A stretch of DNA of 11,175 nt, from the NCBI GenBank assembly GCA_018500045.2, contig JAHBAQ020000087.1, forward strand, positions 1-11,175, read 5' to 3'. Shown piece after piece: positions 1 through 6,893 of this stretch (the stretch's first letter is position 1; every line of letters starts with the position of its first letter). The notes under the pieces are model-generated. The model had not been told where the DNA came from. It did no database searches and saw nothing but the letters and a program-made list of their open reading frames with translations. The stretch comes from Candidatus Shapirobacteria bacterium (GTDB taxonomy: Bacteria; Patescibacteriota; Microgenomatia; UBA12405). Made by a program: the position numbers and the translations under genes.

Positions 1-342
1 CATGGATATATACCACCTTTAAGGGGTGAAAAGGAGATTAGTGAGAGTATTGGATTTATATTAGATATTGAAGGAAAAAGAATTTATATAACAAGCGATA
101 CTATTTGTTTTAAAAATGATTATAAATGCGATATTTTAGCCTTGCCGGTGTCAGGACATGGAGTGGTAATGGGTGTATTTGAATCAGCTTTTTTTGCTAA
201 AGAAACTGGAGCTAGTTTAGTGTTACCAATTCATATGGATAATATTGTTTTCCCAGTTAACAAGAATGAATTAATTAAGAGATTTGAAGAAATTAATTTA
301 AGTTATAAAATATTAGAAACTGGAGAAACTGTAGAAACATAA
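1..342 (+). CDS. UlaG-like metallo-beta-lactamase-fold hydrolase, C-terminal part (5' truncated by window edge)
   Basis: The reading frame is open from base 1 and gives 113 residues before TAA; the N-terminal half, including the HxHxDH metal motif, lies outside the window. What remains fits the second half of an MBL-fold metal-dependent hydrolase of the UlaG/YycJ-like type. A Ser-hydrophobic strand (ESIGFILDIEGKRIYI) leads into a metal-ligand Asp in TSDT (residue 33 of the fragment). Next come a hydrophobic strand ending LALP, a helix, and the strand LVLPIH whose His (residue 78) would be the last metal ligand. A TTG at 142 is the first start-like codon, but it lies inside the domain and is not a credible start. 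The next gene begins 2 nt after the stop, so the two are probably cotranscribed. The family is clear; the substrate cannot be told. Confidence 0.75.
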   Translation, partial: HGYIPPLRGEKEISESIGFILDIEGKRIYITSDTICFKNDYKCDILALPVSGHGVVMGVFESAFFAKETGASLVLPIHMDNIVFPVNKNELIKRFEEINLSYKILETGETVET

Positions 343-344
343 TT

Positions 345-941
345 ATGAATAAAGTAAAAGTTCTGATTGAAGGTTATGCAAAGATTTATGATGATTTTGA
401 GGATGTGTCCCCTTCAGTGGTTTTGATTGAAAATGAAAAACATAAAATAATTATTGATCCGGGATTTAATAGAGATAACTTATTAAAAATATTGGATAAA
501 GAGGGGTTAAAAACTGAAAATATTGATGTGGTGTTTTTAACTCATTATCATATGGATCATTCCCTACTGGCTGGGATGTTTGAAAAGGCAATATTTATGG
601 ATAACGGTGACCAATATTCACAAAATGGAATTATAAAAAGACAGGAAGATAAAATGTTGGGCGAAGGAATTGAAATTATTCAAACTCCAGGACATGATCC
701 ATTTCATTGTTCAGTTGTTGTAGATACCGAAGATATGGGAAAAATAGTAATTGCTGGTGATATATTTTGGTGGGTTGATGGCGAAGAACCAAAAAAGGAT
801 TTTGAAAGTTTGATTAATTTAGAAGACCCATATGTAAAAGATGAAAATGCTTTGAAGGAAAGTAGAAAAAAGATTTTGGAAATAGTTGATTGGATAATTC
901 CAGGTCACGGAAAAATGTTTAAAAATTTAAATAAAAAATGA
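345..941 (+). CDS. MBLAC1-like metallo-beta-lactamase-fold hydrolase
   Basis: This 198-residue protein is a complete single-domain MBL-fold hydrolase, probably binding two zinc or iron ions. The metal motif THYHMDH is at residues 66-72, a third His follows in TPGH (His117), the bridging Asp is in IAGD (Asp139), and the last His is in IPGHG (His188). The N-terminal strands VSPSVVLIE and IIIDPGF resemble the MBLAC1 branch of the superfamily rather than RNase J or glyoxalase II; that assignment is from memory of the family and not a search. There is no signal peptide or membrane segment, so it should be cytoplasmic. It starts 2 nt after the preceding MBL gene and its TGA overlaps the next ATG (ATGA), which suggests translational coupling. 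No Shine-Dalgarno sequence precedes the ATG. The substrate is unknown. Confidence 0.85.
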   Translation: MNKVKVLIEGYAKIYDDFEDVSPSVVLIENEKHKIIIDPGFNRDNLLKILDKEGLKTENIDVVFLTHYHMDHSLLAGMFEKAIFMDNGDQYSQNGIIKRQEDKMLGEGIEIIQTPGHDPFHCSVVVDTEDMGKIVIAGDIFWWVDGEEPKKDFESLINLEDPYVKDENALKESRKKILEIVDWIIPGHGKMFKNLNKK

Positions 942-1285
942 GATTAACTAGAGAATATTTTGAAAATTGGTTGGACGGATTAAGGCAAACTTGGTTTAAT
1001 AAAGATTTAAATGAATTGGAAAAGTATTTTGGGAAAATTGAGAAGTATTATGAAAATCCTTTCAAAATAGGAATTGACTTTAAAGATGTTTTGAGTTTTT
1101 GGGAAGAAATTAAAGGTCAAGAAATTGTTAAATTAGAAATGGATTGTGTGGCTATAGATGGAAATGTAGGTATGGCACATTGGTTTTTTGCTGATAGTTC
1201 TGGAGAATATGATGGGATTTATCAAGTAAAATTCAATAAGGATTTAGAATGTACCGAATTTAAGCAATGGTGCGTATCTAAATAG
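938..1285 (+). CDS. NTF2-like / SnoaL-like small protein
   Basis: The 115-residue product looks like a cystatin-like alpha+beta cone protein of the NTF2/SnoaL superfamily. An N-terminal helical stretch (residues 1-37) is followed by YYENPF (38-43), a position where these proteins often read Y-x-N-P. After the helix VLSFWEEI come the strands VKLEMDCVAIDGNVGMAHW and the final strands YDGIYQVKF and CTEFKQWC. NTF2-fold proteins serve as small enzymes or ligand-binding modules, and the sequence does not say which. The ATG overlaps the TGA of the MBL hydrolase by 4 nt, so the two are probably made together; the stop is TAG. The fold assignment comes from pattern recognition only and no function is claimed. 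Confidence 0.65.
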   Translation: MRLTREYFENWLDGLRQTWFNKDLNELEKYFGKIEKYYENPFKIGIDFKDVLSFWEEIKGQEIVKLEMDCVAIDGNVGMAHWFFADSSGEYDGIYQVKFNKDLECTEFKQWCVSK

Positions 1286-1293
1286 TATTGAGT

Positions 1294-1299
1294 TATAAT
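1294..1299 (+). promoter_or_regulatory. candidate -10 box upstream of eno
   Basis: A perfect TATAAT sits 34 nt before the enolase ATG and 8 nt after the stop of the NTF2-like gene. I see no convincing -35 at 16-18 nt spacing (the bases there read TGCGTA). It would give a leader of roughly 28 nt without a Shine-Dalgarno motif. It plausibly starts the eno-gpmI unit independently of the upstream MBL cluster. Confidence 0.4.
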
Positions 1300-1333
1300 G
1301 GAGTGCGATTAAAAATTAATAGTTTTTAGTTTT

Positions 1334-2599
1334 ATGTCAAAAATACAAAATATCTTTGCCCGAGAAATATTAGCAAGTGGTGGAGCTCCAAGCTTGGAAG
1401 TAACCGTAACTTTGGAAAGTGGAGCTATAGGCGAAGCATCGGTTAGTTATGGGGCATCGGCTGGTTCAAAAGAAGCGACAGTTTTACTTGATGGTGATAA
1501 ATCACGTTACAACGGAAAAGGAATGTTGAACGCAATTGCCAATATTAATGGAAAAATAAAAGAAATTTTAGTCGGAATGGAAGCGGCTGATCAAAGAATG
1601 ATTGATAATAAAATGATTGAAGCTGATGGGACTATTAATAAAGCTGTGTTGGGTGGAAACGCAATGTTGGGTGTAAGTTTGGCTGTTTGCCGAGCAGAAG
1701 CCAGTGAAGAAAAAATGCCACTTTATAAATATTTACGAAAAACTTATGGAATTGGCGATATTGGTTGGAAATTACCAAAACCAATGATTGTAATGATTGA
1801 AGGGGGAAAACATGCTGATGAAACTACTGATTTGCAAGAATTTATGGTGGGAGCAATGGGAGATAAAACTGCAGCAGAAAACGTGCGAATGGAAATGGAA
1901 ATTTATAATGCGTTGAAAAATATCTTGAAAGCAGAAAAATTATCAACTAACGTGGGTAATGAGGGTGCTTTTGCTCCAAATGGAATTTCGTCTAATGAAA
2001 AACCAATGGAATATTTAACTCAAGCAATAATTAATGCTGGTTATACTCCTGGAGTTGATGCCGGTGTAGGTATTGATGCGGCAGCCAGTGAATTTTATTC
2101 TCAAGAAACAGGTAAATACACTTTAAGACTTGAAGGAAAAGAATTAACTTCGGAAGAATTGATTGCCTATTACAAACCTTGGATTGAAAAATATAAAATT
2201 GCCACAATGGAAGATATGTTGTCAGAATTTGACTGGGATAATTGGCCAAAAATGGTTGAAGCTATTGATGGAAAATTTCCATTGATTGCTGATGATTTAA
2301 CGGTAACTAACACTAAGCTGTGGCAAAAAGCGATTGAAATGAAGGCAGCGACCGCAATTTTAATTAAATTGAATCAAGCCGGAACTTTAACAGAAACCGT
2401 TGACTGTTGTTTGTTGGCTAATGAACACGGGTTAATGACTATGCCAAGTCACAGAGGTGGCGGTGAAACTAATGATACTTTCTTGGTTGATTTGGCAGTA
2501 GCAGTCAATTCGGCTTATATTAAAGTCGGACCAACTCGTGGCGAAAGAGTTTGTAAATATAATAGATTAATGAGAATTGAAGAAGAACTTAAAAATTAA
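1334..2599 (+). CDS. eno: enolase (phosphopyruvate hydratase)
   Basis: Enolase converts 2-phosphoglycerate to phosphoenolpyruvate in the cytoplasm. The 421-residue length is near the usual ~430. Conserved elements in order are the mobile loop GASAGSKEA (40-48), GGKHAD with His160, QEFM with Glu169, GNEGAFAPN with Glu210, the Mg ligands Asp248 (GIDAAASEFY), Glu293 (MEDML) and Asp320 (ADDLTVTN), the catalytic base Lys345 (LIKLNQ), His373-Arg374 and Lys397. Several normally rigid motifs are altered. The early SRGNPT motif reads SGGAPS, NGGxHA reads EGGKHA, and SHRSGET reads SHRGGGET, which loses the phosphate-binding Ser and adds one residue. All catalytic residues are present, so I expect an active but divergent enzyme. 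The start is the first ATG, aligning with the family's MSKI beginning; no Shine-Dalgarno is present. gpmI follows after 7 nt. Confidence 0.95.
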   Translation: MSKIQNIFAREILASGGAPSLEVTVTLESGAIGEASVSYGASAGSKEATVLLDGDKSRYNGKGMLNAIANINGKIKEILVGMEAADQRMIDNKMIEADGTINKAVLGGNAMLGVSLAVCRAEASEEKMPLYKYLRKTYGIGDIGWKLPKPMIVMIEGGKHADETTDLQEFMVGAMGDKTAAENVRMEMEIYNALKNILKAEKLSTNVGNEGAFAPNGISSNEKPMEYLTQAIINAGYTPGVDAGVGIDAAASEFYSQETGKYTLRLEGKELTSEELIAYYKPWIEKYKIATMEDMLSEFDWDNWPKMVEAIDGKFPLIADDLTVTNTKLWQKAIEMKAATAILIKLNQAGTLTETVDCCLLANEHGLMTMPSHRGGGETNDTFLVDLAVAVNSAYIKVGPTRGERVCKYNRLMRIEEELKN

Positions 2600-2606
2600 G
2601 TTTTAA

Positions 2607-4112
2607 ATGAAAAATAAAAAAGTCATTTTGATAGTGCGGGATGGTTGGGGTTATTCGACTGAGTCTTATGGTAATGCCATAATGGCGGCCAAAACTCCAA
2701 ATTCGGATAAATATTTAAAAGAATATCCGAGCGCCATATTGAAATGTACCGGCCAAGATGTGGGTAATCCGGAAGGGTCTCAGGGCGGAAGTGAAGTAGG
2801 TCATTTGACTATGGGAGCGGGACGAATTGTCTGGCAACCACAGGAAATGATTAATAATGCGATTAAAGATGGAAGTTTTTTTACTAATCCAGCATTATTA
2901 AAAGCAATAGAAAATTGTAAGAAAAAAAATAGCGCATTACATTTGGCCGGACTTTTTTCGGATGCTGGAGTTCATTCTGATGTTAAACATTTATATGCCT
3001 TGTTGGAACTAGCTAAGGATAACGGGGTGAGTAATGTTTATATTCATTTAGTATTAGATGGTCGAGATGTACCAGAAAAATCAGCTCTGGGTTATGTGGA
3101 AAAACTGAATGAGAAAATTAAAGAAATTGGGGTAGGAAAAATCATTTCAGTAAGTGGTCGATATTACGCGATGGACAGAGATACTAATTGGGACAGAACC
3201 CAAATGGCTGAGCAATTGTGGACTAAAGGTGAAGGGTTTGAAGCGACTGATGCAATTGAGGCAATAAACAAAGCTTATGAACGAGGTGATGCGACGGATT
3301 ATTATGTTCAACCAACAATTATTGATAAAACCGGTTTATTAAAATCAGGTGATTCATTTATTTGGTTTAATTTTAGAACTGATAGATCAAGACAGATTAC
3401 AGCAATGATAACCCGACAAACGCTTTGTCCAGTAGAGTTTCAATCAGACTTGGAGTTGAGTTATGTATGTATGGGCAGATACGATGAAAGCTGGGATTTG
3501 CCAGTAGCTTTTTTACCAGAAAATGTGGTGAATAATTTGAGTGAAGTGTTATCAAAAAATAATAAAAAACAACTTAAAATTGCCGAAACAGAAAAGTATG
3601 CTCATGTAACTTTTTTCTTTAATTCACAATTGGAAACAGAATATCCGGGAGAAGACAGAATAATGGTACCGAGTCCAAAAGTCCCCTCTTACGATTTACA
3701 ACCAGAAATGTCAGCAGTAGAGGTAACAGAGAAAGTTTTGGAAAATATTGGAAAATATGATTTTATTTTGGTAAATTTTGCCAATGCCGATTTGGTCGGT
3801 CACAGTGGAAAGTTTGAAGCCATAGTTAAGGCATGTGAAGTGGTAGACGAATGTGTAGGGAAAATTGTCGATAAAGCTTTGGAAGAAGATTGCGCAGTAA
3901 TTGTGGGAGCAGATCATGGGAATGCCGAAAATATGCTTTATGAGAATGGTGAAACAGATGTATCTCATGGGTTTAATTCAATTAAAGATTCTTTTGTGGG
4001 AATTGAAGGAAAAGTAAAAGATGGTGGGCTTAAAGATATTGCCCCAACAATTTTGGAGATAATGGGAATTGAAAAACCACTGGAAATGACTGGAGAATCT
4101 TTGATTATTTAA
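2607..4112 (+). CDS. gpmI: 2,3-bisphosphoglycerate-independent phosphoglycerate mutase
   Basis: This enzyme interconverts 3- and 2-phosphoglycerate, the step before enolase, through a phosphoserine intermediate and two Mn ions. At 501 residues it is close to the usual ~510. The first metal site residue Asp12 (RDGWGY) and the nucleophile Ser62 (GGSEVGH) open the phosphatase domain. The inserted transferase domain carries His123 (GVHSD), Asp151/Asp154 (DGRD), Arg185 and Arg191 (GRYYAMDRD..WDR), and Arg257/Arg260 (FRTDR). Lys330, Asp395/His399 (ADLVGHS), Asp436-His437 (GADHGNAE) and His454 (SHG) complete the active site. The usual GVHSH reads GVHSD, and the region around His454 reads DVSHGFN rather than the common THTTN-like form. 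The gene lies 7 nt after eno, so this is a lower-glycolysis pair. No Shine-Dalgarno precedes the ATG. Confidence 0.95.
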   Translation: MKNKKVILIVRDGWGYSTESYGNAIMAAKTPNSDKYLKEYPSAILKCTGQDVGNPEGSQGGSEVGHLTMGAGRIVWQPQEMINNAIKDGSFFTNPALLKAIENCKKKNSALHLAGLFSDAGVHSDVKHLYALLELAKDNGVSNVYIHLVLDGRDVPEKSALGYVEKLNEKIKEIGVGKIISVSGRYYAMDRDTNWDRTQMAEQLWTKGEGFEATDAIEAINKAYERGDATDYYVQPTIIDKTGLLKSGDSFIWFNFRTDRSRQITAMITRQTLCPVEFQSDLELSYVCMGRYDESWDLPVAFLPENVVNNLSEVLSKNNKKQLKIAETEKYAHVTFFFNSQLETEYPGEDRIMVPSPKVPSYDLQPEMSAVEVTEKVLENIGKYDFILVNFANADLVGHSGKFEAIVKACEVVDECVGKIVDKALEEDCAVIVGADHGNAENMLYENGETDVSHGFNSIKDSFVGIEGKVKDGGLKDIAPTILEIMGIEKPLEMTGESLII

Positions 4113-4113
4113 A

Positions 4114-4146
4114 CCCTTCCCTAGCCCTTCCCTTGACAGGGCAGGG
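4114..4146 (+). repeat. C-rich tandem repeat forming an imperfect hairpin after gpmI
   Basis: Two copies of CCCTTCCCT lie 11 bp apart (4114-4122 and 4125-4133). The second can pair with AGGGCAGGG (4138-4146) across a TGAC loop, with one T/C mismatch in nine pairs. It starts 2 nt after the gpmI stop. No T-run follows on the + strand, so it is not a canonical intrinsic terminator, though it may still act as a 3' end stabiliser. The layout resembles short C-rich intergenic hairpins that recur in many environmental genomes; that resemblance is from memory. Confidence 0.55.
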
Positions 4147-4158
4147 AGAAAAGATGTG

Positions 4159-4188
4159 TTGTGTTGAGTAAAGAGTTTCGGGTATAAT
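4159..4188 (+). promoter_or_regulatory. promoter with -10 box 6 nt before the radical SAM ATG
   Basis: A perfect TATAAT (4183-4188) is preceded after 18 nt by TTGTGT (4159-4164), a modest -35. Only 6 nt separate the -10 box from the ATG at 4195, so transcription would begin at or next to the A of the start codon, predicting a leaderless mRNA. An alternative TTGAGT (4164-4169) stands at only 13 nt and is less likely. Confidence 0.6.
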
Positions 4189-4194
4189 TCGGGT

Positions 4195-5076
4195 ATGGTG
4201 TTTGAAGAGATTACGGTTAAGAAAGCATTAAATAAATTAAATAGTAACTTTTTGCCCTATAAATACGATTTAAATATTTACAGAGGGTGCAGTCATCGGT
4301 GTCAATATTGTTACGCTTTATATTCTCACAAATATTTAGAAACAGCCAATTTTTTTGAAAAAATTTATATTAAAACCAATATTGGAGAAGCATTAGAAAA
4401 AGAATTGTCGTCAAAAAGATGGAAACAGGAATGGATTAATTTGGGTGGAGTAACTGATAGTTATCAGGCAATCGAACGGCAATATAAATTGATGCCAAGA
4501 ATTTTAGAATTGATGATCAAGTACAAAACGCCGATTACAATTTCAACAAAATCGGATTTAATTTTAAGAGATATAGATTTATTAGAAAAACTAGCGAAAG
4601 TAACTACGGTAAATGTAGCAGTAACCATAACCACTTGGGGTGGAAAAATCCAACAAAAATTGGAACCGGGAGCGATCAGCTCTCAAAGAAGAATGGAGGT
4701 TTTGAAACAATTGAAAGGTAAAGGAATAAATTTGGGACTACACTTAATGCCAATAGTTCCCTATTTAAATAGTGATGAAGAAAATTTGGAAAATATTTTG
4801 AGAGAGGCGGGAAAAATAAAAGTAGATTATGTAATTGCTGGATTATTAAATTTACGATCGGAAACGAGAAGGAATTTTTTGAAATTTATTCAAGAAAATT
4901 TCCCAGAATTAAGTGATAAATATTTTAGGGAATATAAAGGGGCTTATTGGGAAAAAGAAAAAAGAAGAGAAGTATATTTTTTAGTCCATAAACTAATGAA
5001 AAAATATGGATTGAATAATAACTATGAGAAATTTAGACCAAAAGAAATTATTAGAGAACAGTTGAGTTTGATATAA
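4195..5076 (+). CDS. SPL-family (spore photolyase-like) radical SAM protein
   Basis: The 293-residue protein has the radical SAM cluster motif RGCSHRCQYC with cysteines 32, 36 and 39 (CxxxCxxC), followed by Tyr40. These bind a [4Fe-4S] cluster that cleaves S-adenosylmethionine. The N-terminal layout (NPYxYDxNIYRGC-like, here LPYKYDLNIYRGC) and the downstream GGVTDSYQ and ISTKS strands match the SPL/COG1533 (SplB, Rv2578c-like) group. Members of this group other than true spore photoproduct lyase mostly lack an assigned substrate, and nothing here indicates sporulation, so I do not call it SplB. It is probably cytosolic. Its own promoter sits immediately upstream, giving a predicted leaderless message. 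Its TAA stop lies inside the TATAAT that precedes the next gene. Confidence 0.85.
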   Translation: MVFEEITVKKALNKLNSNFLPYKYDLNIYRGCSHRCQYCYALYSHKYLETANFFEKIYIKTNIGEALEKELSSKRWKQEWINLGGVTDSYQAIERQYKLMPRILELMIKYKTPITISTKSDLILRDIDLLEKLAKVTTVNVAVTITTWGGKIQQKLEPGAISSQRRMEVLKQLKGKGINLGLHLMPIVPYLNSDEENLENILREAGKIKVDYVIAGLLNLRSETRRNFLKFIQENFPELSDKYFREYKGAYWEKEKRREVYFLVHKLMKKYGLNNNYEKFRPKEIIREQLSLI

Positions 5077-5077
5077 T
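5072..5077 (+). promoter_or_regulatory. -10 box 8 nt before the U32-family ATG, embedded in the upstream stop
   Basis: TATAAT overlaps the TAA stop (5074-5076) of the radical SAM gene and ends 8 nt before the ATG at 5086. The -35 position at 17-18 nt is weak (TATTAG or TTATTA). If used, it would start a nearly leaderless transcript for the U32 gene in addition to read-through from upstream. Confidence 0.45.
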
Positions 5078-5085
5078 TAATCCCA

Positions 5086-6294
5086 ATGAATAAGGTAAAT
5101 ATATTAGCACCGGCGGGAAATTTTGAAAGCCTGATGGCGGCGATTAATGCCGGAGCTGACGAGATTTATTTTGGAATTGGTGAACTTAATATGAGAGCGG
5201 CGGGAGCAAATAATTTTGACATTTCGGACTTACAAAAAATTGCTAATTTATGTCAAGAAAAAAATATTAAGACTTGGGTGACTTTGAATACGGTAGTTTA
5301 TGATGAAGAAATTGAAGTAATCAAAAAAACTTTGGAAGAAATTAAAAAATCAGGAATTGACGGCATAATTGCAGCTGATTTGGCGGTGATTAAAGAGGCA
5401 AATAAATTAAATATTGAGGTGTGTGCTTCGACCCAGATGTCAGTGTCGAATTTGGAAACAGTAAAAGTTTTGAGTAGTTGGGTTGATAGGATCGTGTTGG
5501 CACGGGAATTAAATTTGGAACAAATCGGAAAAATAGTGGAAGGAATTGGTCAAGAAAAAATTGTGGGACCAAAAGGAAATTTAGTGGAAATTGAAGTGTT
5601 TGGTCACGGAGCCATGTGTGTGGCGATGTCGGGTAGATGTCAAATGAGTTTATATCATTACAATTTATCAGCCAATAGAGGTAAGTGCGTGCAGGTATGT
5701 CGGCGAAAATATGAAGTAAAAGATAAAGATACGGGAAAAGAATTGGTGTTGGATAATGATTGGGTGATGAGCCGTTCGGATTTATGTACTATTGGGTTAT
5801 TAGAAAAATTAGTAGAGGCAGGGGTTAAAACGATAAAAATTGAGGGTCGGGCCAGAAGTGCTGATTATGTAGATACGGTAGTGAGAGTTTATAAAAAGGC
5901 GTTGGAATTAGTTGAAAAAAATAATTTTGGTAAAAAAGAAAAAGAAAAATTAGTTGATGAATTAAAAATTGTTTTTAATCGAGGATTTTCAACAGGATTT
6001 TATATGGGCAGATCAACTGATGAATGGGCTAGCGGTGAAAATAATTTGGCAACAGAAACTAAAAAACTTTTGGGACAAATTGAACATTTTTATCAAAAAA
6101 TAAAAGTAGCCGAAATAAAATTGAATAAAAACGATCGAGTAAAAAATGGTGACGAATATATAATAATTGGGCCAAGTACAGGAGTTTTAAGAGATAAGTT
6201 TTTTGAGATAAAAATAGAAAAAGATGTATTAACTTTTAAAACAAAACAAAAAGTAAGAAAAAACGATAAGGTGTTTTTGGTGGTAAAAAATTAA
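5086..6294 (+). CDS. U32-family (TrhP/RlhA/UbiU-type) Fe-S protein
   Basis: This 402-residue protein was historically called peptidase U32. Studied members are Fe-S proteins that take part in RNA or ubiquinone hydroxylation (TrhP, RlhA, UbiU/V) and not proteases. The N-terminal TIM-barrel-like part starts with ILAPAGNFESLMAAINAGAD and DEIYFG. The signature lies at 169-207: EVFGHGAMC, SGRC, SANRGKC and C..CRRKYE. Cysteines 178, 185 and 201 plus Cys234 (SDLC) have spacings close to the four cluster ligands of UbiU; Cys205 is another candidate. IKIEGRARSADYV (250-262) and FNRGFSTGF (297-305) are further family blocks. Nothing indicates ubiquinone synthesis, so a tRNA or rRNA modification role like TrhP/RlhA is the better guess. 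The stop is 1 nt from the convergent stop of the next gene, with no terminator visible. Confidence 0.88.
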   Translation: MNKVNILAPAGNFESLMAAINAGADEIYFGIGELNMRAAGANNFDISDLQKIANLCQEKNIKTWVTLNTVVYDEEIEVIKKTLEEIKKSGIDGIIAADLAVIKEANKLNIEVCASTQMSVSNLETVKVLSSWVDRIVLARELNLEQIGKIVEGIGQEKIVGPKGNLVEIEVFGHGAMCVAMSGRCQMSLYHYNLSANRGKCVQVCRRKYEVKDKDTGKELVLDNDWVMSRSDLCTIGLLEKLVEAGVKTIKIEGRARSADYVDTVVRVYKKALELVEKNNFGKKEKEKLVDELKIVFNRGFSTGFYMGRSTDEWASGENNLATETKKLLGQIEHFYQKIKVAEIKLNKNDRVKNGDEYIIIGPSTGVLRDKFFEIKIEKDVLTFKTKQKVRKNDKVFLVVKN

Positions 6295-6295
6295 T

Positions 6296-6691
6296 TTATT
6301 TGTCTCGCAAGTAAATTTGAGTTAGGGCTTTGATGGCGGTAGCGCCGAGTAAAATACCAACTAAAATTGGATCGAATTTTTGTTGATAAAAAGCCCAAGC
6401 AATAAGACCAAATAAAAGAAACCAAAGAGCGTTGCGGTCAGCGATGGCTTCATGAAGTTTTTCTCGTTCATCTTTTTGAATTTTGGTCATAGTATGAAGA
6501 ACATCGAGAATTAAAACACCAGTGATTATTAAAATAAGAGTATTTTTAAGATTTGGATCAATATTTAAACTGGAGATAATAGCAATAGGAATGATGAAGG
6601 CGATAGTATAAGCCCAACCCTGCCAACAATTTGGAGTGAGTCCCCAACCACTATATTTTCTTAAATTGAACCATTTTGGATTAGCAATCAT
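6296..6691 (-). CDS. four-TM membrane protein with DERE motif, last gene of the regulator/protease cassette
   Basis: I do not recognise a named family. The 131 residues begin with an aromatic-rich amphipathic segment (WFNLRKYSGWGLTP, 7-20), followed by four likely membrane helices at about 26-43, 49-67, 86-102 and 108-126. The cytoplasmic loop after helix 2 contains KDERE (73-77) and HEAIADRNALW. That placement of a DER[D/E] motif after the second helix matches the protein at 7779-8324 and resembles DUF2178-type proteins, which are often paired with small XRE regulators. The ATG is 13 nt after the stop of the XRE gene; the leader is A/T-only with no Shine-Dalgarno. It is probably the last gene of a four-gene transcript, and its stop faces the U32 gene stop at 1 nt. 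Confidence 0.75.
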   Translation of the reverse strand: MIANPKWFNLRKYSGWGLTPNCWQGWAYTIAFIIPIAIISSLNIDPNLKNTLILIITGVLILDVLHTMTKIQKDEREKLHEAIADRNALWFLLFGLIAWAFYQQKFDPILVGILLGATAIKALTQIYLRDK

Positions 6692-6704
6692 ATTTTTTTA
6701 ATTT

Positions 6705-6893
6705 TTAAAAAATAAAGAGTTTATCAATAGAAGTTTTGAGGGCGAGAGCAACGTCGTGAGCTAACTTTAAACTAGGGTTGTATTTCCCCTGTTCCAAAAA
6801 AACAATAGTTTCGCGTCTAACTCCAACCAAATTAGCTAATTGATCTTGAGTTAAATTTAATTTGGTACGGTACTCTTTAATTTTAGTATTCAT
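6705..6893 (-). CDS. small XRE-family helix-turn-helix regulator (YozG-like)
   Basis: The 62-residue protein is essentially a lone HTH_3/Cro-CI domain. [16 protein letters not shown] (residues 15-30) covers the helix-turn-helix, and [21 protein letters not shown] (33-53) plus a final DKLFIF match the YozG-like stand-alone regulators. Proteins of this kind bind DNA as dimers, usually at palindromes, and often control their own operon. Its ATG overlaps the last 11 nt of the CPBP protease gene in another frame (AATGAATACTAA), so translational coupling is likely. The obvious candidate target is the 44-bp palindrome at 8331-8374 over the promoter of this transcript; that link is inference. Confidence 0.9.
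   Translation of the reverse strand: MNTKIKEYRTKLNLTQDQLANLVGVRRETIVFLEQGKYNPSLKLAHDVALALKTSIDKLFIF

Noticed and set aside
338..343. CATAAT as a -10 box for the MBLAC1-like gene
   Set aside because: It ends 1 nt before the ATG, too close for a start at the codon, and the gene is packed behind the preceding one, so cotranscription is simpler.
345..941. Possible recoding of TGA as glycine (as in Gracilibacteria/Absconditabacteria)
   Set aside because: All long frames are open under the standard code with ordinary GGN glycines and no internal TGA; the single TGA stop here is followed two codons later by TAA, so it is uninformative alone, but nothing requires recoding.
2031..2249. 72-residue open frame on the - strand inside eno
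   Set aside because: It is fully antisense to a well-conserved enzyme, has low-complexity hydrophobic/His/Gln content and shows no family features.
3711..3968. 85-residue open frame on the - strand inside gpmI
   Set aside because: It lies antisense to the conserved metal-binding region of gpmI, with no start context or recognisable domain.
4125..4146. Hairpin after gpmI as an intrinsic terminator
   Set aside because: The stem is followed by GAGAAAAG and not a T-run, so the defining feature of a + strand intrinsic terminator is missing.
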